Source: Micromonospora pisi (GTDB taxonomy: Bacteria; Actinomycetota; Actinomycetes; Mycobacteriales; Micromonosporaceae). From it: 64,000 nucleotides of DNA. The notes beneath the pieces are model-generated. The model was given only the letters and a program-made list of their open reading frames with translations. It was not told the DNA's origin and did no database searches. The position numbers were made by a program, and so were the translations under genes. This document shows, in pieces, positions 34,501-44,100 of this stretch. Each line of letters starts with the position of its first letter. The first letter of the stretch is position 1. The stretch lies in the NCBI RefSeq assembly GCF_003633685.1, contig NZ_RBKT01000001.1:1178001-1242000 (forward strand), in the 5' to 3' direction.

Positions 34501-34554
34501 GTCAGACCGAGGTTTGATCCTGCTCCCGCGACACGTCAGACCGGGGTCTGATCC
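34501..34554. repeat. Duplicated palindromic 20-mer between regulator and transporter genes
   Basis: GTCAGACCGAGGTTTGATCC (34501-34520) and GTCAGACCGGGGTCTGATCC (34535-34554) match at 18 of 20 positions. The second is an inverted repeat (TCAGACC-GG-GGTCTGA), overlaps the last codons and stop of the response regulator, and could be a hairpin. The upstream copy lies just before the ABC ATPase start. It may be a regulator-binding site or a processing hairpin. Confidence 0.6.
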
Positions 34555-35246
34555 GCCACGCCACCGGCCGGGAGCCGGCCACCGCCCAACGGAACCAACC
34601 CGCTCTCGTACGCGACGATGACCAACTGGGCCCGGTCCCGCGCGCCGAGCTTGGCCAGCAGCCGGGTCAGGTGGGTCTTCACCGTGGCCATGCTGATCTG
34701 CTCGTGCCCGGCGATCTCGGTGTTGGACAGCCCAGCGGCCACCAGGGCGAGGATCTCCCGCTCACGATTGGTCAGCCCGTCCAACCTGGTCCCGTCGGTC
34801 CGGGCCGGATCGGCCCGACCGAACTCCGCGACCAGTCGCCGGGTCACCGTCGGGGCGAACAACGCGTGCCCGCTCGCCACCACGTGCACCGCGTGCAGCA
34901 GGTCGGCCGGTGGGGTGTCCTTGAGCAGAAAGCCGCTCGCCCCGGCCCGCAGTGCGCCGAAGACGTACGGGTCCAGGTCGAACATGGTCAGGATGAGCAC
35001 CCGTACGCTCGCGGTCACCGGGTCGGTGCAGATCCGGCGGGTCGCCTCGATGCCGTCCAGATCCGGCATCCGGATGTCCATCAGCATCACGTCGGGGCGT
35101 TCCCGGGCGGCGAGCCGCACCGCGGCGGCACCGGTCGCCGCCTCACCCACCACCACGCAGCGCGGGTCGGATTCGAGCAGGAGCCGGAAGCCGCCGCGCA
35201 GCAACGCCTGGTCGTCGGCGATCGCCACCCGGATGAGGTCGGTCAT
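34536..35246 (-). CDS. NarL/LuxR-type response regulator
   Basis: A 236-residue response regulator. Receiver landmarks are D11-D12, phospho-acceptor D57 (VMLMDIRMPDLDG) and the lysine in SGFLLKDTPPADLLHAV. The C-terminal LuxR helix-turn-helix starts LTNREREILALVAAGLSNTE. It overlaps the sensor kinase stop by four bases (ATGA), making a cognate pair, and is followed by the ABC transporter genes, its likely targets. It is a paralogue of the response regulator at the left end of the window. Confidence 0.94.
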   Translation of the reverse strand: MTDLIRVAIADDQALLRGGFRLLLESDPRCVVVGEAATGAAAVRLAARERPDVMLMDIRMPDLDGIEATRRICTDPVTASVRVLILTMFDLDPYVFGALRAGASGFLLKDTPPADLLHAVHVVASGHALFAPTVTRRLVAEFGRADPARTDGTRLDGLTNREREILALVAAGLSNTEIAGHEQISMATVKTHLTRLLAKLGARDRAQLVIVAYESGLVPLGGGRLPAGGVADQTPV

Positions 35247-36451
35247 GAGGGCGTCCCAGCCGGCCGCCGGTCGCCCCGCCGGAGGTCGCTCGGCGTCGGG
35301 TACGGCAGCCGGACGTGAAGCCGGAACCCACCCTGCTCACGCGGCCCGACAGTCAGCTCACCGCCGTGCATGGCCACCCGCTCCCGCATCCCCAGCAGGC
35401 CGTGGCCACTGCCGGCAACCGGGGTACGCCCGCCAGCCCGCCGCTCGTCCGGCCCGTCGTCCAACACCTCGATGGTCACCTCGTCATCGGCGCACCGCAC
35501 GGTGACCTGGCAGCGGGTCAGCCCGGCGTGCCTGATCACGTTCGTCAGCGCCTCCTGGAGAATGCGGTACGCCGAAACCGCCGTCGCCTCCGGCAGCCGG
35601 TCCGTACCGGTGATGTCGGATCGCAGATCGAGGCCGGCCTCCGCTGCCCCTGACAGCAGCAGGTTCAGATCCCCCACGGCCGGGGCATTCGGGTCAGCCA
35701 CGTCTGCCTCGTCGGTCCGCAGCACATGCAGCACCTGCCGCATGTCGGTGAGCGCCGAACGACCTACCTTCTCGATCAGATCAAGGGCGTCGGCCGCCGC
35801 GCCCGGCCGGGTCTGCGCGACGTGCCGGGCCACCGCCGCCCGTACGGTGATGATGCCCAGGTTGTGCGTGACGATGTCGTGCACCTCGCGGGCGATGCGC
35901 AGCCGCTCGTCGGTGACCGCCCGGGCGGTTTGTTCCGCGCTGCTCCGAGCCTGGTAGACCCGGCGTTCCCGGACCGCCACCCCGGCCGTCCACGCCGCCC
36001 CGACCAGCGACAACCCGGGCAGCAGCACGCCGAACGCCGCCGCCGCGGCCGGGGTCGGGCCAGCGGAGACGGTGAGCAGGAACAGGACCACGGTGACCCC
36101 GGCCAGCATCCGCCACCGGATCCGGCGCAGTGGCCGGCCGGCGAGCGCGGCCGTGTAACCGGTCAGCGCGGCGGCCAGGAACGGCTCGTACAGCACCTCG
36201 AACGCCAGAGCCAGCACCGAGGCCGTCGCGACCAGCAGGAACACCGGCACCGGCCAGAGTCGGCGTACCGCCACCGGCAGGGCCATGAGCAGCACGACCA
36301 GGCACAACGTGAGCCCGGTCCGGCTCTCCGACGGGCCGCCGGTCGTCGGGGCGAACGCGTACCACAGGCTGAGGACCAGCGCGAGCAGCCCGTCAACCGC
36401 GATCAGTTCGCCACGGCTGAGCGGGCGGGTAGGAAGCGACGAGCCGGTCAC
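35243..36451 (-). CDS. NarL-family sensor histidine kinase
   Basis: A 402-residue membrane kinase of the HisKA_3 class. Five to six membrane helices fill residues 15-160 (ELIAVDGLLALVLSLWYAF and others). The phospho-accepting H191 lies in RIAREVHDIVTHNLG, and the C-terminal HATPase has GHGLLGMRERVAMHGG. The GTG at 36451 is preferred over an ATG 33 bases upstream because GGAGAAGGG precedes it at the right distance. It phosphorylates the overlapping response regulator. The extracellular loops are short, so it probably senses membrane-level stress or a ligand bound within the membrane. Confidence 0.92.
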   Translation of the reverse strand: MTGSSLPTRPLSRGELIAVDGLLALVLSLWYAFAPTTGGPSESRTGLTLCLVVLLMALPVAVRRLWPVPVFLLVATASVLALAFEVLYEPFLAAALTGYTAALAGRPLRRIRWRMLAGVTVVLFLLTVSAGPTPAAAAAFGVLLPGLSLVGAAWTAGVAVRERRVYQARSSAEQTARAVTDERLRIAREVHDIVTHNLGIITVRAAVARHVAQTRPGAAADALDLIEKVGRSALTDMRQVLHVLRTDEADVADPNAPAVGDLNLLLSGAAEAGLDLRSDITGTDRLPEATAVSAYRILQEALTNVIRHAGLTRCQVTVRCADDEVTIEVLDDGPDERRAGGRTPVAGSGHGLLGMRERVAMHGGELTVGPREQGGFRLHVRLPYPTPSDLRRGDRRPAGTPS

Positions 36452-36628
36452 CGCACACCCTTCTCCGGCCACGACTTTCCCCACAGCCTATCCGGCCGGC
36501 TGTTCGCACCGGCCGGGTCGGCCTGGTGGACCTTCGTATCCAACCCCAGGGGCTACCCGCCGCCACCACCCAGAACCAATCGATTGTTGCCTTTCGCTCG
36601 GCTTGAGTCGGTAATCGAGACTGAGGTC

Positions 36629-38689
36629 ATGCGAACGAACCGGCGGCGGGTCCGCCTGATGGTCCTGAGGTCGCTGGCCACTGTCTGGTCCGGATCGTTT
36701 CAACCACGCCTGGTGTCGGCACTGACAAAACTGTCGGAGGCTGAATCGGCCACCGGACGGGCGGAACCGGCCGAGGCGGCAGCCGCTGAAGCGGTCCGCC
36801 TGGCCCGCCGGCTCACGGCCGCGTCCCCAGGCAAACACCTCCTGTTGCTGGCCCGGGCGGTGGGTCGACACGCCGCGTGCCAGCAGAGCAGCGACGCGTT
36901 CGATCAGGCACTGGCCGAACTAGCGGAAGCGAGCGGTCACTACGAGGCGGCCCGCGACGCATCGCCGCAGGCGGCGGCGGCCGGACTGGCGGAAACGCGT
37001 ACCACGGTGGCCGTGACTCTGAATGCTCGCGGCCGGCCGGACGAAGCGTTGGGCGCGGCCGAGGACGCCATCGTCGCCTGGCGGGCACTGCTGCCGAGCA
37101 ACCCGAAACGGTACGCGTTCCGGCTCGCGCACTCCCTCAATGTCGCTGCCGGGTGCCTGGGCCAGCTGGGTCGGCACGAAGAAGCCGTCGCCGCTGGCAG
37201 TGAAGCCGTCGACCTCTATCGACGACTGACGCTAAGGACGAAGATGCGTTGCCTCTACCATGCGAGCCATGCCCGGGTCCGTCTGGCCAAGCAATTGCGG
37301 ATCGTGGGCCGCCCGGAGGAAGCCCTCGTCCACCTGGATGCGGCGCTGCCGGCGGCGGAGGCATTCGCTTGGCGATACCCGATAACGTACGGATCCCACC
37401 TGGCCTGGCTTCGGTACGAGGAGGCCGTCGCGGCAGCCGATCTGGGCCTCCACCCGCAAGCTACGAAAGCCGCCAGGGCGGCGCTGACCCAGTGCCGATC
37501 CCTGTCCGATCTCGACCCGACCCACCAGGCACGACTCGCCGACACGCTGCGTTGCTGGGCGGACATCCGCGCCCCGAGCAGCCCTGGGGATGCCGTCACC
37601 GCGTTGCGCGAGGCCGTCGAGATCCGTAGCCGTCTCTCGTCCGCACAACCCGAGGCCAACCGGACGCGACACGCAAACGATCTGTGGGCGCTGGCCGACG
37701 TGCTGTGGGCGCTGGACCGGGTTGGGGAGGCGATCTCCGCGTACGGACAAGCGGTGGACCTCTACCGTCAGGCGGCAGCCGAAGACGCTGCCCACGAGCC
37801 ACGACTGGTCGAGGCCCTCAACTCCTGGGCGAACCGGCTCGATGACGCGGGCGACCTGGTCAAAGCGAGGGATGCCGCGAGTGAGGCTGCTACCGTCGCG
37901 CGTCGCCTCGCCGACGACGACGAGCAGGATTCGCACCTGGACCTGCTCGCCGTCTGCCTCTACACGCTTTCCTCCTTGATGGCGCGGACCGGGCAGGAAG
38001 CCGATGCGGTGCAACCAGCCCGGGAGAGTGTGGCCCTGAGACGGCGGCTCACGGGGAGCCGGCCGGACGCCGATCAGACGGACCTCGCCAGAGGGCTGAA
38101 CAACCTCGCGATCCGGCTGATCGACGCGAACCGCAGCGCGGAGGAGGCGACCGCCGCCTTTCAGGAGGCCGCTGCGATCTACCGAAGCGCAACAACCGAC
38201 GTCCACCAGTCGTCACTCGCGCTCACCTTGTCGAATCTGGCCCTGACGCTGGCCGACACCGGTCGAGCCGAAGACGCCATCACGCACCTGGACGAGGCCA
38301 TCGCCATCCGTACCCGGCTCGACCCGACGCCCGAGAACCGTCGGAGCCTGGCGATCTCGCTGTGCCGCCGGGCGAAGTACCTGGCCGACAACGGCCGGCA
38401 CGCCGAAGCGATACCCGACCTTGACAGGGCCACCACCATCTACCAGGCGCTGTCCCGCACCGAGCCGGGCAAGGACGAGACAGAACTCGCCTGGTGTCTC
38501 AAGGTGACCGCCATCCAGCTCGCCCGGGTCGACCGCGTGCACCAAGCTGTCGAAACGCTCGACGTGCTGCGTGACCTCGCGCGACAGAGCACGTCTCCAC
38601 TGCTGCACCAGCTCTACCTGGATGCAATCGCGGCGATCCGCGATGTCGCATCACAGCCCATGGAGCAACCGGATGGACGGGCTCGTTGA
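36629..38689 (+). CDS. Tetratricopeptide repeat protein
   Basis: A 686-residue protein made almost entirely of helical TPR units (for example GRPDEALGAAEDAIVAWRAL, GRHEEAVAAGSEAVDLYRRL, GRPEEALVHLDAALPAAEAF and GRAEDAITHLDEAIAIRTRL), about fourteen in all. There is no enzymatic domain, signal peptide or membrane helix, so it is a cytoplasmic scaffold. The ATG at 36629 (MRTNRRRVR) is the first start after the divergent kinase; the open frame further back overlaps that kinase and is not coding. Similar proteins are often linked to CHAT or NTPase partners, but none is adjacent here. Confidence 0.82.
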   Translation: MRTNRRRVRLMVLRSLATVWSGSFQPRLVSALTKLSEAESATGRAEPAEAAAAEAVRLARRLTAASPGKHLLLLARAVGRHAACQQSSDAFDQALAELAEASGHYEAARDASPQAAAAGLAETRTTVAVTLNARGRPDEALGAAEDAIVAWRALLPSNPKRYAFRLAHSLNVAAGCLGQLGRHEEAVAAGSEAVDLYRRLTLRTKMRCLYHASHARVRLAKQLRIVGRPEEALVHLDAALPAAEAFAWRYPITYGSHLAWLRYEEAVAAADLGLHPQATKAARAALTQCRSLSDLDPTHQARLADTLRCWADIRAPSSPGDAVTALREAVEIRSRLSSAQPEANRTRHANDLWALADVLWALDRVGEAISAYGQAVDLYRQAAAEDAAHEPRLVEALNSWANRLDDAGDLVKARDAASEAATVARRLADDDEQDSHLDLLAVCLYTLSSLMARTGQEADAVQPARESVALRRRLTGSRPDADQTDLARGLNNLAIRLIDANRSAEEATAAFQEAAAIYRSATTDVHQSSLALTLSNLALTLADTGRAEDAITHLDEAIAIRTRLDPTPENRRSLAISLCRRAKYLADNGRHAEAIPDLDRATTIYQALSRTEPGKDETELAWCLKVTAIQLARVDRVHQAVETLDVLRDLARQSTSPLLHQLYLDAIAAIRDVASQPMEQPDGRAR

Positions 38690-38799
38690 CGAGACCGGTG
38701 GTGGTCCGTAGGGCTGCGGAGCCTCAATGTCAGCCCGTCTGCTGACCATCTCCTGGAGACAGCGCCGAACCTGCCGCCGCTTCGCCGTGACACCCGACC

Positions 38800-39205
38800 T
38801 TCCTGCGCGACGCACCATGATCGGCATCGCCCCGGCGCGCTCGGGCTCACCGAGGGCCACTCGACCGATGTCTGGGTGGACTGGAACTTCTACGGCCACC
38901 AACTGGTCACCCATGTTGTGCCGGGGTCCGAGCGGGTCGACGCGGGGGCGCAACGCGGTCGACGGGCACGAGGTGCCGGTGCCGCACTTCGGCCTGTTGC
39001 CGTCGGTGGTGGACTTCCACCACCTGGCGGGACGGATCCGGGACGGTGGCATCGGGTTCGTCATCGAGCCGTACCTGCGCTTCGCCGGTGAGCCGGGCGA
39101 GCAGCGGACCATATTCATTACGCGACCCGGCCGGCAACGCCCTGGAGTTCAAGGCATTCCACGACGAGAGCCAGGTGTTCGCCAAGTATGGATTTCCGGA
39201 GTACG
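38800..39205 (+). pseudogene. VOC (glyoxalase-like) family pseudogene
   Basis: Fragments of one vicinal-oxygen-chelate protein appear in three plus-strand frames: LGLTEGHSTDVWVDWNFYGH and QLVTHVVPGS near 38845-38935, then FGLLPSVVDFHHLAGRIRDG and IGFVIEPYLRF near 38985-39075, then NALEFKAFHDESQVFAKY near 39130-39190. At least two frameshifts separate them and the N-terminus is missing. The gene is dead; the remnant lies between the TPR gene and a terminator. Confidence 0.75.
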
Positions 39206-39208
39206 CGA

Positions 39209-39238
39209 AAGCCGGGTCCCGTTTCCGGGACCCGGCTT
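39209..39238. terminator. Strong hairpin terminator
   Basis: AAGCCGGGTCCCG (39209-39221) pairs perfectly over 13 bp with CGGGACCCGGCTT (39226-39238) around a TTTC loop. It lies 22 bases beyond the stop of the minus-strand secreted-protein gene and probably ends its transcript. Confidence 0.85.
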
Positions 39239-39260
39239 CGCTGTGCTGTTCTGCTGTTGG

Positions 39261-39887
39261 TTACTTGGTCCAGACGTCCTGGACGATGTGGGCGGCCTGG
39301 TTCTCCCACTGGGCGTACGCGTCCGGGAACGCCGACACCTGAACCTTCTGCGCCGCCACCGTCAGCGGCAGATCCTGCCAACCATCAACCTGCTTCAGGT
39401 TGCTCAGGAACGCCGTCGCCGCGTACGTCGGGTCCGTGATCTGCTCCGGGGTACCCCAACCCGACGACGGGCGCTGCTGGAACAGACCCAGCGAGTCGTG
39501 GTCGTTCATGTCACCCAGATGACCCAGGTTCTCCAACTTCGACTCCTGCATCGAAGTAGCGACCGCGATCACCGCACCACGCTCACCCATACCCAACTTC
39601 TTGGCCGTGCCAGTAATGGCCTTGGCGTTCGCGAGCTGGTCCTTGCTCAACGAGATCTCCGACTGGGCACCCTGCGTGCCGTGCGGCACCAGCTTGTCCA
39701 TGCCGGGCTTGGCCGTGGTCACAGCGGCAACCGTCGTCATCGCCGGGGCGGCGTGCACGGCCGGGGCCGCGAACGCATGCGACGCGGGGCCGGCGACGGC
39801 GCCACCAACAAAGGCGAGGCCAGCAACACCAAGAGCGGTCTTACGAACGAACGAAGCTTCGGTAACAGCGGTGAAAGTCGTCTTCAC
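39261..39887 (-). CDS. Secreted lysozyme/transglycosylase-like protein
   Basis: A 208-residue protein with a clear Sec signal (TALGVAGLAFVGGAVAGPAS, cleavage after AFA) and one compact domain containing IAVATSMQESKLENLGHLGD and SLGLFQQRPSSGWGTPEQI. The QES glutamate and the LGLFQQRP segment are reminiscent of the lysozyme-like fold of cell-wall lytic enzymes and Rpf-type proteins. No binding domain follows, so the whole protein is the enzyme-like module. The GTG at 39887 has GGAAGG upstream. Activity on peptidoglycan is inference. A strong terminator follows. Confidence 0.75.
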   Translation of the reverse strand: MKTTFTAVTEASFVRKTALGVAGLAFVGGAVAGPASHAFAAPAVHAAPAMTTVAAVTTAKPGMDKLVPHGTQGAQSEISLSKDQLANAKAITGTAKKLGMGERGAVIAVATSMQESKLENLGHLGDMNDHDSLGLFQQRPSSGWGTPEQITDPTYAATAFLSNLKQVDGWQDLPLTVAAQKVQVSAFPDAYAQWENQAAHIVQDVWTK

Positions 39888-40113
39888 GATGGTTCACCTT
39901 CCAATCGGGGGTACCGAGGCGCACACAAGTAAAGGGGGGAAACAGGTGCGTCACTCGGGAAGAAGTACGAGGCCACAGGCCCTCATGAGGCGGGGGACAC
40001 CTCGGCGCTGCTCCGGTCGTACGCGATGTATAACGACCCCACCCCCGCCAACATTCCGCCGACGGCCCCCGCAACCCAGTTGATCAAGGCAAAAACCTCG
40101 CAAACCCGACGAA
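39888..40113. other. Leader of the secreted-protein gene
   Basis: The region upstream of the minus-strand secreted-protein gene is GC-rich and can form several short hairpins. I looked for a c-di-AMP (ydaO-type) riboswitch, which often precedes actinobacterial cell-wall hydrolases, but did not find its conserved segments. No gene is supported here. Confidence 0.4.
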
Positions 40114-40302
40114 TTATCTACAACGTGGCCAGGGCTCAACGAAGGTGCGTCGTTTGGTGCCGGCCTCCCCTGTCATCAAAGAAGTCACTCGACGGACGGT
40201 AGGGCGACGGCATTCGGTTTGCCAAACCCGCCTAATAGACGGACCGGGTACCCGGTTGTCAACCAGGTCGATAAGCCCCAGCAACGAATTCTCCAGCTCC
40301 AT
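40114..40302 (-). CDS. Possible small protein downstream of the candidate immunity gene
   Basis: A 62-residue frame starting MELENSLLGLIDLVDNRVPG. It lies in the same frame as the preceding candidate immunity gene, separated from it by that gene's TAA and 63 bases that are also open (SPFAGSAQNSGSESEANPPG). This may be a short separate gene or the remains of a once longer reading frame. No family is recognised and the ribosome binding site is weak. Confidence 0.3.
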   Translation of the reverse strand: MELENSLLGLIDLVDNRVPGPSIRRVWQTECRRPTVRRVTSLMTGEAGTKRRTFVEPWPRCR

Positions 40303-40365
40303 TTCGCCAGGAGGATTCGCCTCCGACTCTGATCCAGAGTTTTGAGCACTACCCGCAAAAGGAGA

Positions 40366-40803
40366 TTAGCGATTCTGTCGCAGAACCTGCTCCGACACGG
40401 TTGCCAGGTCCGCGAACCGTAGCTGCCCGAATGTGAGGGATCGCAATACGGCGACAGCGGCCGCAGGCAGCTGGTCGGCGCGAACAGGTACCTCGGGAGC
40501 CGCCACCAGCCCGTACGGGCCGCCGTTGGGGTCGGCATCGAAGGCGAACAGCCCACGCTCGGCGACCAGCTTCCAGGTGTTGACATATTGCGGGGCCAGC
40601 GCTGGCGCGATGCGTGCAGTGGTCGTGGCACTACACGCCAGGATGGCCGCGATCGCCCCCTCATGCGCATTTGTGTCCCGCAAGAACTCGTCGGGGGCAT
40701 ATCCGCCCCCCGCCGTACTGAAGAGAGCTACGTTGCCGTCGCCGTCACAACCAAGCCAATCATACTCAGCGCCCATGATCTCACCTGCGAACTTCGCACT
40801 CAT
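40366..40803 (-). CDS. Candidate immunity protein of the RHS toxin
   Basis: A 145-residue soluble acidic protein with no signal or membrane segment: MGAEYDWLGCDGDGNVALFS near the start, a helical middle and a C-terminal AAAVAVLRSLTFGQLRFADL. It is the first gene downstream of the RHS toxin on the same strand and has the size and position of a cognate immunity protein. The family is not one I can name. GGAGGG precedes the ATG at 40803, and a second good start with AGGTGAG lies at 40776. The function rests on position only. Confidence 0.6.
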   Translation of the reverse strand: MSAKFAGEIMGAEYDWLGCDGDGNVALFSTAGGGYAPDEFLRDTNAHEGAIAAILACSATTTARIAPALAPQYVNTWKLVAERGLFAFDADPNGGPYGLVAAPEVPVRADQLPAAAVAVLRSLTFGQLRFADLATVSEQVLRQNR

Positions 40804-41112
40804 AACGAACCCTCCGGCGCCCCATCAAAGGGACACATCAAGCAATCTTGCCAGGCCAACCAACACCGCATCTGAAGTAATTTTGCGCAGTCAATCGGCC
40901 ACGGACCATGCATTTCGCAAGGCTGGTGACACTGCACGTAGCCTCCCGGCAAACATGCACGAAACAATCCAACCGGCCAACCTAGCCACCCCTTCACCTC
41001 AGCGGTCACCGAGGTTCGCGACTTGCCCGGGGCAGCCCGCAGCAGTTCCGTTGCAAATGCATGACACCGCCCGATCACATACTTCCAAATCAAAATTCAC
41101 AACTTTGCGCTC
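40804..41112. other. AT-richer spacer between RHS toxin and immunity gene
   Basis: The gap of 309 bases has lower GC than the flanking genes, as does the toxin-coding tip of the RHS gene. No gene is convincing; one minus-strand frame of 97 residues lacks any recognisable feature. A promoter giving constitutive immunity expression would be expected here, but I cannot identify its boxes. Confidence 0.4.
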
Positions 41113-44100
41113 TCAGTTGTAAAAACCGGCTATGAAATCACTTCTGAATTCGGTATCCGGCGGAAAATGATGTCTCGGGGACGTCGCTTCGCAACTGAAG
41201 CAGATCGCCAACTGCCTCCCGGTGCGTGGCCTCACGGCAGTCGTGAACCGAATCTTACTCGGGTCACCGCCAAGCTGATTTATGACACAAACTTCTGCAC
41301 AATTTCCATTGCCTTGCGAATGCCCTGCAGCAAATCTTCGAGTCTCGACATTGTAACCGGCCGTAACTGATGCAGGAGGATGCTTCTTCCCCTTGACAGA
41401 TTGGGCAAACTTGTCTCGAAGATTTCCAGCAGCCTGCAGCAGTTCATCGTCCGACATCCCGGCACCATCTTGGGCGCCAGTCCCGCAGTTGTGTACGAGT
41501 ACCGGCGTCCCGCCGGCGATCACATAGTACGTATGGATGTCGGCGACGGTGAGGTCCCGCATCTCCGCCGCGCCGTTCCAGACCTCGACGGAAAGAACTT
41601 CCGGCGGCGCCCTCGGGCCGACAGTGGCGAGCCGATCCCCGGAGCCCAGGCCCTTGGCCTCGTCCCATGTCCCGGCGGAGTCGTTCCAGAAGGGGTGGTT
41701 CTGTGTGGTGCTCAGGATGGCCGTGATCCCGGTCTTCGGGTCCAGGACCCTGACCTCGGCAAGCTCCTTGTCGAGGTTCTTGTGGGTGCCGACTACCTCC
41801 TTCGGCACCGTCTCGCCAGTTTCCGGATCGGTGGCAAGGACCTCGTCACCGATCTCGACGTCCTTGATCGGTTTGGTCGTGCCGTCCGCCATGACAACTG
41901 GCGTCTCCGGATCGAAGCTGTGCTTACAGCCACGCCCGACGATGTTTCTGGCTTCTTTTCCGAATCCGCTGGCGAATCCACCCGCTCGGCCACCAGCACC
42001 GGCGCCGATGGCGCCGCGTACTCCTGCGCCAGCGGCGGAGAAGACCCCTGCGGTCACCGCTCCGACGGCACCGCCGATGATGGTGGTGCGGGCGAGGTCC
42101 CAACCGCGCTGGCCGTCCATCCAACCGGTGACGAACGAGCCCACCGCACCGGCGGCCGCACCGCAGGCGACCGCGCCGACGCCGGTCCAGCCGATCGCGA
42201 ACCCGCAGCCGACACCGACGACCGTGCCGACGACGGCTCCGGCGATCTTGCTCTTGTTGCGGCAGTACCAGCTCTCCTGGCACTTGTTGCGCTTGCGGAT
42301 GTCGTTGAGGTGGTTGTCGTACCGCTTTTTCTGCTCCCCGGTCAGCTCGACGTTGGAGCTGACGCTGCCGTTGGGGTTGACGCAGGAGTAGGTGCCGGTT
42401 CCTCCGCCACACTCCGGCCGCAGCCCGGTGGGGTCACTGAAGGAAACAGGGTTGTTGTTGGCGTACGCGTAGCCCTGCATCTGTTGCGGGTCGGTCAGGT
42501 CCATCACCGGGTCGACGGAGATGAACCGGCCGATGACCGGGTCGTACTCGCGGGCGCCGATGTTCACCAGGCCCGTGGTCGAGTCCTGGTTACCGTTGAC
42601 GAAACCCTTCTCCGATGGCCACTGTCCCGCGCCGGGCTGGGCGCCACGTGGCCCACCGAACGGGGTCGAGCGCCGGTGGACCACGCCGCCGGCCTCGTCG
42701 ACCGACGCCTGGCCGGTGCCGTTGTGGTCCGCGGCCACGTACGACAGGCCGTTGACCTTGCGGATGATCGTGCCCCCACCGGGGAGCGGGTAGTAACGGG
42801 TCCCGTTGACGACCCTTGTCGTGTGGTCGAGCCGGAGTTCCATTCCGGGCAGGTACAACGTGGTGGCGTCCGGCTCCTTGCGGAGCATCCGTGAGCCGTC
42901 CACGTCGTAGACAAAACTGGTGGTGACGCCCGCCTCGGTCACCGACGCGAGGTTGCCCTCCGTGTCCCAGACCAGGGTCTGGTCGTCCGCCGCCGCCGTA
43001 CGCCGGGTGGTGTTGCCCGCCTCGTCGTAGTCGTAGGTGTGGAGCCGGTCCCCGGTGGCGGTCGTCTCCGTCATCCGGCTCAGGGTGTGCGGCTGCGGCT
43101 GGCCCGGCTGTGGGTACTCGTAGGTCCGCTCGACCAGCGTCGAACCGCCCGCCGGGTGCTGGGTCTCGGTCTTGCGGTTGCCGCCCGCGTCGAAGGCGTA
43201 GGAGTGATGGTAGGGGGCGATCCCGCCGACACCGGTGCTCTCCGGACCGCCGGCGCACGGGTCGGTCGCGGTGCTGGCGGTGGTCCACGCCTGGGTCAGC
43301 CGACGCAGGTAGTCGTAGGTGAAGCACTGCACGTCGCGGCTGCCGGTCGGGGTGTCCGCGATCGAGGTGACGTTGCCGGCCGGGTCGTAGGTGTAGCGGG
43401 CGTCGATGTCGACGACCGGGGCCCCGCTGCGGTCGAGCCGCTGCCGGCTCAACCGCTTGGAGCCCTGTTCCCGCTCGTACGTCGACCAGACCCGGTGCGT
43501 CCCGAGCGCTGCCTCGCTCTGGAGCACCTCGCCGGTCCCGGTGTAGTCGACCGCCGTCAGGTACGGCGCGTCACCGGTCATGGCAATCGGGCGCTGCACG
43601 CTGTCGTAGGTGTAGGCGATGCTCTCGAACGGCAGACCGCCGCCGTCGGACATGCCTGTCACCTGGACGGTGCCGTCCCGGTTGTACTCCGTCCCGAAGC
43701 TGTAGATGCCGGCGAGTTCGGCCCCCGCCTGCTCCGGCACCTCGTACAGGGTGGCGTGCGGACGGTAGAACTCGTCGTAGTCGGTGGAGTAGGTGGTGTA
43801 GGCGGCTCCGTCGACGTAGCGCTTGGCGGCGAAGAGGGTGCCGACCAACTCTTCGTCGTACTCCCACTGGCTCAACAGCTCGCCGCTGTCGGCCGCCCCC
43901 TTGTAGCTCGCCTTCTTGCGGCCGATCGGGTCGTACGTGTAGCTGATGGTCGCGCTCAGCGCGTTGGTCGAGCTGACCACCTGACCCAGGTCGTCGTACG
44001 TGAACGTGGTGCTGCCGGCGTCCGGGTCGACGGACCGGACCTTGCGGCCACGCTGGTCGTACTCGTATCCCCAGACGTTGCCGGCCGGGTCTTTCACGGT

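Noticed and set aside
35726-36628. Longer N-terminus of the TPR protein (frame open back to 35726)
   Set aside because: This part is antisense to the sensor kinase and is His/Gln/Arg-rich; the ATG at 36629 starts the region with proper helical repeats.
36629-38689. TPR protein as part of an antiphage NTPase system
   Set aside because: No STAND NTPase, CHAT protease, nuclease or other effector gene is next to it; it stands alone between a kinase and a pseudogene.
39888-40110. c-di-AMP riboswitch upstream of the secreted lysozyme-like gene
   Set aside because: The position is right for such an element, but the conserved purine-rich and GGGGAACC-type segments are missing; only unremarkable GC-rich hairpins were found.
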